A stretch of DNA of 40,877 nt from Azotobacter salinestris (GTDB taxonomy: Bacteria > Pseudomonadota > Gammaproteobacteria > Pseudomonadales > Pseudomonadaceae): NCBI RefSeq assembly GCF_009363155.1, contig NZ_CP045301.1, positions 1 through 40,877 on the forward strand, in the 5' to 3' direction. How positions within the stretch are numbered: the stretch's first letter is position 1; each line of letters begins with the position of its first letter. The notes below the pieces were generated by a model. It ran no database searches. It worked only from the letters and a program-made list of their open reading frames with translations, and was not told where the DNA came from. Shown here piece by piece: positions 34,350-40,877 of the stretch. The position numbers were made by a program, and so were the translations under genes.

Positions 34350-34691
34350 ATGCAAACCCTGTTCATCCTCAATGATGCCCCTTACGGGAGCGAACGCAGC
34401 TACAACGCTCTGCGACTCGCTAAAGCCCTGGCCAAGCGCGAAGACCAGACGGGTCGTCTTTTCCTGATGGGGGACGCCGTAGCCTGTGCCAAGGCCGGAC
34501 AGCACGTCCCCGAGGGCTATTACAACGCGGGTGACATGCTACGCATGGTGGGCGGTGAAATGGGGCTGTGTGGCACCTGTCTCGATGCCCGTGGAATCAA
34601 CGCGGATGAACTCATCGAGGGAACCCGCCGCAGCACCTTGAGCGAGTTGACCGCCTGGACGGCCGAGGCCGACAAGGTATTGGTGTTCTGA
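34350..34691 (+). CDS. DsrE/DsrF-like sulfur-carrier family protein
   Basis: A 113-aa protein of the DsrE/F/YchN fold. It starts MQTLFILNDAPYGSERSYNA and contains GDAVACAKAGQHVPEGYYNA and EMGLCGTCLDARGI. Cysteines in VACAK and GLCGTC are candidates for carrying persulfide. I chose the ATG at 34350, preceded by AGGAGATC, over the GTG at 34299, which would overlap the regulator gene by 4 bp. It sits between the ArsR-rhodanese regulator and the metallo-hydrolase, consistent with sulfur transfer. Confidence 0.88.
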   Translation: MQTLFILNDAPYGSERSYNALRLAKALAKREDQTGRLFLMGDAVACAKAGQHVPEGYYNAGDMLRMVGGEMGLCGTCLDARGINADELIEGTRRSTLSELTAWTAEADKVLVF

Positions 34692-34705
34692 CGGAGGGAC
34701 TGGCG

Positions 34706-35443
34706 ATGTTCTTCAAGCAATTTCCTACCAAAGAATCATCCCTGTCGTACTTCTTCGGTTGTGGCGGGTTGGGCAAGGCCGTTGCCGTGGATGTGGTGGC
34801 GGGTGACGAGGACTGGTTTATCGACGCCGCCCGCGAGGCCAAGGTTGAAATCACTCATGTCATCGACACCCATGTGCATGCCGATCACTACTCCGGTGGC
34901 TGCGAGTTGGCGCAGCGGGTCCATGCCCCGTATTGCCTGCATGAATCCAACGTCGGCCGGGTGAAGCACAACTTTCTGCCTTTGCAGGATGGTCAGGTGA
35001 TCGACATCGGCAACGTCAAGATCAAAATCCTACATACGCCAGGACATACACCGGACAGCCTGTGCCTGTTGGTTACGGACAAGCGGCGCGGCAAAGCGCC
35101 CTGGTTCGTTGTGACCGGCGACACGCTGTTTGTCGGTGCCGTGGGGCGTTCCGATCTGGCCGGGCAAGAACGGGAGATGGCCGGCACGCTCTATGACAGC
35201 CTGCACGCCAAGCTGCTGCCATTGCCCGACGAAATCGAAATCTATCCGGGGCATCAGGCGGGCAGCGCTTGCGGGGCCGGCCTGTCAGGAAAGCCTGCAT
35301 CGACTCTCGGTTTCGAGAAGCGCTGGAATCCGGCGCTCTCGATGACGCGGGCCGCCTTCATCGAGCAACTGACGCAGGAGATTCCGCCACGTCCGGCCGA
35401 GATGGACGCCATGGTGCGCTTCAACCTCGGGCTGGGGAGCTGA
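34706..35443 (+). CDS. Metallo-beta-lactamase-fold hydrolase, persulfide dioxygenase-like
   Basis: A 245-aa MBL-fold protein with the metal motif THVHADHYSGG near residues 54-64, TPGHTPDSLC near 111-120, the GDTLFVGAVGRSDL signature, and YPGHQAGSACGAGLSGKPAS. The last two signatures resemble ETHE1/Blh-type persulfide dioxygenases, which oxidise glutathione persulfide to sulfite with one iron. It lies 14 bp after the DsrE-like gene with GGAGGG upstream. The substrate is inferred from family and context. Confidence 0.9.
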   Translation: MFFKQFPTKESSLSYFFGCGGLGKAVAVDVVAGDEDWFIDAAREAKVEITHVIDTHVHADHYSGGCELAQRVHAPYCLHESNVGRVKHNFLPLQDGQVIDIGNVKIKILHTPGHTPDSLCLLVTDKRRGKAPWFVVTGDTLFVGAVGRSDLAGQEREMAGTLYDSLHAKLLPLPDEIEIYPGHQAGSACGAGLSGKPASTLGFEKRWNPALSMTRAAFIEQLTQEIPPRPAEMDAMVRFNLGLGS

Positions 35444-35446
35444 GTC

Positions 35447-36694
35447 ATGCACACGTCTGCAACCCGCCTCGGATTGCGCGAGAACCTGGACCAGTTCTCG
35501 CTGCTCGTGCTGGTGAATGCCTTTGTCGGGGCGATGGTAGGAATTGAGCGCAGCATTCTGCCGGCCATCGCCGAACACGAATTTCACGTCGCGGCGCGGG
35601 CGGCAATCCTCTCCTTCATCGTCGTCTTCGGTATCACCAAGGCGCTGACCAATTACTTTGCAGGGCGGCTGTCTGACCGCTACGGCCGCAAGCATGTCTT
35701 GGTCGCCGGCTGGCTCGTTGCCGTGCCAGTGCCTTTCGTCCTGATGTGGGCACCCGATTGGAACTGGATAGTCGCCGGCAATATCTTGCTGGGCGTCAGC
35801 CAGGGGCTTACCTGGTCCACCACGGTCATCATGAAAATCGATCTGGTTGGTCCCAAGCAGCGCGGCCTGGCTATGGGACTCAACGAATTCTCCGGTTACT
35901 TTGCCGTGGCGGGCAGCGCGCTCGCCACCGGCTGGCTGGCGGCCCGCTATGGGCTTCGGCCGGAACCGTTCTACCTGGGTGTCGCCTACGTTGCCTTGGG
36001 CTTGATGCTCTCGGCCATGGTGGTTCGTGAAACCCGGCATTACGTGGCGCACGAGGTGCGCACGCACCATGCGGTGGATGAGGGTGCGCTGCCCAGCCAG
36101 GGCGAGATATTCCGCCGCGCCTCACTGACTGACCGCAACCTGTCCAGCATCAGTCAGGCGGGGCTGGTCAACAACCTCAACGATGGCATGGCCTGGGGAC
36201 TATTCCCGTTGGTCTTCGCTGCCGCTGGCATGACCTTGGCGCAGATCGGCACGCTGGCCGCGATCTACCCGGCCGTATGGGGTATGACGCAGATTTTCAC
36301 GGGAGCTCTGTCCGACCGAATTGGACGCAAGCAACTGATCGCGTGGGGAATGTGGGTCCAGGCGGTAGGCATCGCGGTCACGGCGCTGAGCACGGGTTTT
36401 CTCGGCTTTGCTTTGAGCGGCGTTCTTCTTGGCGTCGGCACCGCGATGGTCTATCCCACCTTGCTGGCAGCCATCGGCGATGTGGCCCATCCCGCTTGGC
36501 GCGCTTCTGCGGTGGGTGTGTACCGGCTCTGGCGCGACCTGGGCTACGCGGTCGGTGCGCTCTTGGCCGGCATCACCGCTGACCTGTTCGGGTTGGCGGC
36601 GGCGGTGTGGCTGATCGCGGGACTCACCTTCCTGTCCGGCATGATCGTCGCCGTGCGTATGAACGAAACCATTTCCAGAGGAGGAACCAAATGA
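35447..36694 (+). CDS. Major facilitator superfamily transporter
   Basis: A 415-aa membrane protein with about 12 predicted helices. The MFS loop signature GRLSDRYGRKHVLVAG follows helix 2, and a second copy, GALSDRIGRKQLIAWG, lies in the second half. It starts 3 bp after the hydrolase gene and overlaps the next gene by 4 bp (ATGA), so it is part of the operon. The substrate is unknown; export of a sulfur compound is plausible from context only. Confidence 0.92.
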   Translation: MHTSATRLGLRENLDQFSLLVLVNAFVGAMVGIERSILPAIAEHEFHVAARAAILSFIVVFGITKALTNYFAGRLSDRYGRKHVLVAGWLVAVPVPFVLMWAPDWNWIVAGNILLGVSQGLTWSTTVIMKIDLVGPKQRGLAMGLNEFSGYFAVAGSALATGWLAARYGLRPEPFYLGVAYVALGLMLSAMVVRETRHYVAHEVRTHHAVDEGALPSQGEIFRRASLTDRNLSSISQAGLVNNLNDGMAWGLFPLVFAAAGMTLAQIGTLAAIYPAVWGMTQIFTGALSDRIGRKQLIAWGMWVQAVGIAVTALSTGFLGFALSGVLLGVGTAMVYPTLLAAIGDVAHPAWRASAVGVYRLWRDLGYAVGALLAGITADLFGLAAAVWLIAGLTFLSGMIVAVRMNETISRGGTK

Positions 36695-37038
36695 GTGAGC
36701 ACAAGCAACCCATTCCTTTCATCGATCCGCAAGCCCTGAGTGAACGGGGTCGCCGCGGGGAGAAAGTTGTCATCGTTGACGTCCGCACCCCAGAAGAGTT
36801 CACGGCCGGACACGTCGAGGGGGCCATCAACATTCCTTCGGACCAACTGGCGGCGAGAGCCGACGAACTTCCTGCCGACACGAGCATCGTGACTGTCTGC
36901 AACCTTGGCGGCTCCCGATCCTGCAACGCAGCCGAATTACTGCACCAGATGGGCTACAGCGGAACCTCCGTCTTGCGCGGTGGGGTCCGTGGCTGGACCG
37001 AGAACATTGAAAGGACCGCAGATAGTGAAAGGGCGTGA
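36691..37038 (+). CDS. Single-domain rhodanese
   Basis: A 115-aa rhodanese/sulfurtransferase. It contains VVIVDVRTPEEFTAGHVEGA, INIPSDQLAARADEL and IVTVCNLGGSRSCNAAELL. The catalytic Cys is residue 70 and the loop is NLGGSRS. Such proteins move sulfane sulfur between thiols. The start at ATG 36691 has AGAGGAGG upstream and overlaps the transporter stop. Confidence 0.93.
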   Translation: MSEHKQPIPFIDPQALSERGRRGEKVVIVDVRTPEEFTAGHVEGAINIPSDQLAARADELPADTSIVTVCNLGGSRSCNAAELLHQMGYSGTSVLRGGVRGWTENIERTADSERA

Positions 37039-37045
37039 AAGTGGC

Positions 37046-37609
37046 ATGCCCGACGAGGCACATTGGTCGTCGTTTTTTGAACAGGAAGGGGCGCTCGACC
37101 AATTGCTGCCCCGCGACGGAAAAACCAGCAGTGTCATTGAGTTCGGCTGCGGGTACGGCACCTTCACACTGCCAGTCGCTCGCAGGGCGTCAGGCATCGT
37201 CACTGCGCTCGACATCGAGCCGGATATGGTGGATGCCGTGGCAAGGAAGGCAGAAACGGCCGGCCTGAAAAACGTCCGCGTCGCCCTCCGCGATTTTGTG
37301 GCCGACGGTACTGGATTGGAAAGTGGCTCCCAAAGCCACGCCATGATCTTCAATCTGCTTCACCTCGAAGAGCCCATCGCTTTGCTGCGCGAGGCTTTGC
37401 GCGTGTTGGAAGATGGCGGCAGCCTTTCGGTGACGCACTGGCGTAGCGATATCGCGACGCCGCGTGGCCCTTCTCTATCGATCCGTCCTTCGCCAGAACA
37501 ATGCAGAGCCTGGATGGAAGAAGCCGGATTTCGTGATGTTGAGCCGGTCAATCTGAAGAACTGCTGTCCCTATCACTTCGGATTAGTTGGTCGGGCATTC
37601 AAACGCTGA
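37046..37609 (+). CDS. Class I SAM-dependent methyltransferase
   Basis: A 187-aa methyltransferase with the SAM motif SSVIEFGCGYGTFTLPVARR, the acidic ALDIEPDMVDA, and NLLHLEEPIALLREALRVLE in later motifs. I chose the ATG at 37046, with GAAAGGG upstream; a GTG at 37025 is an alternative. It starts 7 bp after the rhodanese stop and is probably the last gene of the sulfur operon. Its substrate is unknown; thiol or sulfide methylation would fit but is not shown. Confidence 0.88.
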   Translation: MPDEAHWSSFFEQEGALDQLLPRDGKTSSVIEFGCGYGTFTLPVARRASGIVTALDIEPDMVDAVARKAETAGLKNVRVALRDFVADGTGLESGSQSHAMIFNLLHLEEPIALLREALRVLEDGGSLSVTHWRSDIATPRGPSLSIRPSPEQCRAWMEEAGFRDVEPVNLKNCCPYHFGLVGRAFKR

Positions 37610-40135
37610 TTCTCGTTCGTTCCGATAGTGCAATCGACTTCAGACATTCCATGCAGTCGCCTTCTGAAAACGACAACGCGCCGGATGGCTGGGCGGGCTT
37701 GTCGAAAACCTACGTTTTCAAGAAGAAGGAGACTGCATGCCTCGCCGTTCGATCCTGTCCGCCGCCGAGCGGTCAAGTCTACTGTTGCCACCCGACACCG
37801 AAGATGAATTCATCCGACACTACGCATTCAGCGAGACCGACCTGTCGTTGATCCGGCAACGGCGCGGCAACGCGAACCGCCTGGGCTTTGCCGTCCAGAT
37901 GTGCCTGCTGCGTTTCCCCGGTCAGGGCTTGCTGCCTGATGCCATCGTGCCGTCGCCTTTGCTGCAATGGGTCGGACGGCAACTGTGTGCTGATCCAACG
38001 TGTTGGCCGCAGTATGCCGAACGCGAGGAAACCCGGCGCGAGCATTTGCTTGAGCTACGCGCATACCTTGGCATGGAGCCATTTGGCTTGGCGCATTACC
38101 GGCAGGTTGTCCATGCCGCCACCGAGTTGGCATTGCAGACGGACAAGGGCATCGTGCTGGCCGTCAGCATCCTCGACACGCTGCGCCAACGGCACATCAT
38201 CTTGCCGACGCTGGACGTAATCGAGCGCGTCTGCGCCGAGGCCATCACCCGCGCCAACCGACGCATCTACGAGGCCCTGTCCGAGCCACTGTCGAATGGG
38301 CACCGGCATCAACTTGGTGAGCTGTTGAAGCGCCGCGACAACGGCAAGACGACCTGGCTGGCCTGGCTGCGGCAATCGCCCGCCAAGCCGAACTCCCGCC
38401 ACATGCTGGAACACATCGAACGCCTCAAGGCCTTGCAGGCGCTTGACCTGCCAGCCGGCATCGTGCGGCTGGTTCACCAGAACCGATTGCTCAAGATCGC
38501 CCGCGAGGGCGGCCAGATGACGCCCGCCGACCTGGCCAAGTTCGAGCCGCAGCGACGCTACGCCACCCTCGTGGCGCTGGCCATCGAGGGCATGGCCACC
38601 GTCACCGACGAAATCATCGACTTGCACGACCGCATCCTGGGCAAGCTGTTCAACGCCGCCAAGAACAAGCATCAGCAGCAGTTCCAAGCGTCCGGCAAGG
38701 CGATCAACGCCAAGGTGCGCCTGTACGGACGCATCGGCCAGGCGCTGATCGACGCCAGGCAATCGGGCTGCGACCCGTTCGCCGCCATTGAGGCTGTCAT
38801 GTCCTGGGACGCTTTCGCCGAGAGCGTCACCGAGGCGCAGAAACTCGCCCAACCCGATGACTTCGATTTCCTGCACCGCATCGGCGAGAGCTACGCCACC
38901 TTGCGCCGCTATGCTCCGGAATTCCTCGACGTGCTCAAGCTGCGGGCAGCGCCCGCCGCCAAGGACGTGCTCGATGCCATCGAGGTGCTGCGCGGCATGA
39001 ATACCGACAACGCCCGCAAGGTGCCCGTCGATGCGCCGACCGGTTTCATCAAGCCGCGCTGGCAGAAGCTGGTGATGACCGATGCCGGTATAGACCGGCG
39101 CTACTACGAACTGTGCGCGCTGTCGGAACTCAAGAACTCGCTGCGCTCGGGCGACATCTGGGTGCAAGGGTCGCGCCAGTTCAAGGACTTCGAGGACTAC
39201 CTGGTGCCACCCGAGAAGTTCGCCAGCCTCAAACGGTCCAGCGAATTGCCGCTGGCCGTGGCCACCGATTGCGACCAGTACCTGCACGAGCGGCTGACGC
39301 TGCTGGAAACCCAGCTTGCCACCGTCAACCGCATGGCAGCGGCCAACGACCTGCCGGATGCCATCGTCACCGAGTCGGGCCTGAAGATCACGCCGCTCGA
39401 TGCAGCGGTGCCGGACACCGCACAGGCGTTGATCGACCAGACGGCCATGATTCTGCCGCACGTCAAGATCACCGAACTGCTGCTCGAAGTCGATGAGTGG
39501 ACGGGATTCACCCGGCACTTTACGCACCTGAAATCGGGCGACCTGGCCAAGGACAAGAACTTGTTGCTGACCACGATCCTGGCCGACGCGATCAACCTCG
39601 GTTTGACCAAGATGGCCGAGTCCTGCCCCGGCACGACCTACGCCAAGCTGGCCTGGCTGCAAGCCTGGCATACCCGCGACGAGACCTACTCGACGGCGCT
39701 GGCCGAACTGGTCAATGCGCAGTTCCGGCATCCGTTCGCCGGGCATTGGGGCGACGGCACCACGTCATCGTCGGACGGCCAGAACTTCCGAACTGGCAGC
39801 AGGGCCGAGAGCACCGGGCACATCAATCCGAAATACGGCAGCAGTCCAGGACGAACATTCTACACCCACATCTCCGACCAGTACGCGCCGTTTCACACCA
39901 AGGTGGTCAATGTCGGCGTGCGCGACTCGACCTATGTGCTCGACGGCCTGTTGTACCACGAGTCTGACCTGCGCATCGAGGAACACTACACCGACACGGC
40001 GGGCTTCACCGATCATGTTTTCGCCTTGATGCACCTGCTGGGCTTCCGTTTCGCACCGCGCATCCGCGATCTGGGCGACACCAAGCTGTTCATCCCCAAG
40101 GGCGAAGCCAGTTACGACGCACTCAAACCGATGAT

Positions 40136-40252
40136 TATTAATCCGGCAATACGAAAGCACAAATAAGGCTCATACCAGTATCGGCATATATCCTTGATTT
40201 TCAAGGAGAAACCAAAATACAGAAAGTGCCCTATTGTATTGCCGGATTAATA
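40136..40252 (-). mobile_element. 117-bp MITE, copy 2, in tnpA
   Basis: The same 117-bp element as at 29395, in opposite orientation. It is bounded by TA duplications, and removing it restores the transposase frame. It is separated by 119 bp of tnpA from copy 3, which faces the other way. Confidence 0.95.
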
Positions 40253-40371
40253 GCAGCGACAAGCTGAGCATCAAGGCTATTCGTGCCCATTGGGACGAAA
40301 TCCTGCGGCTGGCCACCTCAATCAAGCAGGGTACGGTGACGGCCTCGCTGATGTTGCGCAAGCTCGGCAGC

Positions 40372-40488
40372 TATTAATCCGGCAATACAATAGGGCACTT
40401 TCTGTATTTTGGTTTCTCCTTGAAAATCAAGGATATATGCCGATACTGGTATGAGCCTTATTTGTGCTTTCGTATTGCCGGATTAATA
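40372..40488 (+). mobile_element. 117-bp MITE, copy 3, in tnpA
   Basis: The third copy, identical in length and terminal repeats. Excision leaving one TA turns GGCAGC-TA-TCCACGC into Gly-Ser-Tyr-Pro-Arg, the conserved sequence of Tn21-type TnpA. This fixes the target duplication as TA. Confidence 0.95.
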
Positions 40489-40877
40489 TCCACGCCAGAA
40501 CGGCCTGGCCGTGGCGCTGCGCGAGCTGGGGCGCATCGAGCGCACGCTGTTCATCTTGGACTGGCTGCAAAGCGTGGAACTGCGCCGCCGCGTTCACGCC
40601 GGACTGAACAAGGGCGAAGCGCGCAACGCGTTGGCCCGCGCCGTATTCTTCAACCGCCTGGGCGAAATCCGCGACCGCAGTTTCGAGCAGCAGCGCTACC
40701 GGGCCAGCGGCCTCAACCTGGTGACGGCGGCCGTCGTGTTGTGGAACACGGTTTACCTGGAGCGGGCGGCGCATGCGCTGCGCAGCAACGGCCATGCCGT
40801 CGATGACGCACTGTTGCAGTACCTGTCGCCACTCGGCTGGGAGCACATCAACCTAACTGGCGATTACCTGTGGCGCA

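Larger units (their letters stand above)
32590..40877 (+). mobile_element. Tn3-family transposon (Tn21/Tn501-like ends), continuing to position 92
   Basis: The element runs from IRL at 32590 through 40877 and across the circle junction to IRR ending at 92, about 8,380 bp. The 38-bp ends match at 36 positions. AGGCA flanks both sides. The order is tnpR, a six-gene sulfane-sulfur operon, then tnpA, all on the plus strand, with the cargo lying between the two transposition genes. Two MITE copies interrupt tnpA, so the element is probably not autonomous now. It is inserted in kfrA. Confidence 0.93.
37737..40877 (+). pseudogene. tnpA: Tn3-family transposase TnpA interrupted by two MITEs, ending at position 59
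   Basis: The transposase starts [16 protein letters not shown] and has the Tn21/Tn501 pattern ([20 protein letters not shown], then CLLRFPGQ). The DDE catalytic core begins around [20 protein letters not shown]. At 40136 a MITE causes a stop after [14 protein letters not shown] (809 aa). After removing both MITEs and keeping one TA at each site, the frame reads [20 protein letters not shown], then [15 protein letters not shown], and goes on through 40877 to the stop at 57-59. It would be about 990 aa, the usual Tn3 transposase length. The truncated form lacks the last catalytic glutamate region. Confidence 0.93.

Noticed and set aside
38055..39746. A 563-codon open frame opposite tnpA
   Set aside because: It is antisense to a clear Tn3 transposase, with biased composition and no domain.

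Overview
This window reads as one complete circular plasmid of 40,877 bp, opened inside a transposase gene. The last bases continue in frame into the first: the Tn3-family transposase that is open at 40877 finishes at positions 1-59, its right inverted repeat lies at 55-92, and the matching left repeat lies at 32590-32627. Both repeats are flanked by the same 5 bp (AGGCA), and joining the flanks restores the end of a kfrA-like gene. The GC-rich core genes, the transposon types and the plasmid gene families (Rep_3, RPA-type RepA, KfrA, ParA with a small ribbon-helix-helix partner) point to a gammaproteobacterium, most likely Pseudomonas/Stutzerimonas. That host assignment is inference. I see no relaxase, type IV secretion, rRNA or tRNA genes.

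Layout. 93-4000: a maintenance block with an mqsR-mqsA toxin-antitoxin pair fused by a one-base insertion, an iteron origin with a Rep_3 initiator, a decayed higBA pair, and parA with a small partner flanked by repeated motifs. 4080-13334: accessory and decayed DNA, with a DUF4143 ATPase, an IS630 element splitting a higA-like antitoxin, a truncated phage-type repressor, an unknown 316-aa protein beside two LuxR-type regulator genes (one frameshifted), several IS remnants, an HU protein and a serine resolvase with a res-like site. 13335-22211: a type I restriction-modification locus in the order hsdM, fic, hsdS, fic, hsdR. The first fic gene is preceded by three palindromes spaced exactly 42 bp apart and lies between two copies of the hsdM-hsdS junction. 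22212-26550: a long non-coding repeat-rich stretch and a second replicon (RHH protein, ParB-like protein, RPA-family RepA, an origin with two opposed iteron arrays, a DnaA box and an AT-rich unwinding region). 26550-32589: a hypothetical gene, an antitoxin gene split by an IS5 element, a 117-bp MITE copy, more remnants and the interrupted kfrA. 32590-40877 plus 1-92: an 8,380-bp Tn3-family transposon carrying tnpR, a six-gene sulfane-sulfur (persulfide) response operon, and a tnpA broken by two further MITE copies.

Together the genes describe a non-conjugative cointegrate-like plasmid with two replicons, a restriction system that may be tied to Fic-mediated protein modification, several inactivated toxin-antitoxin loci (mqsRA, higBA, a second higA, a Phd/YefM antitoxin, a relE fragment), and a metabolic transposon probably immobilised by MITE insertions. 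The best candidates for an undescribed system are the hsdM-fic-hsdS-fic-hsdR locus with its phased palindrome array, and the 117-bp MITE family, whose TA target duplication is shown by the tnpA reading frame.
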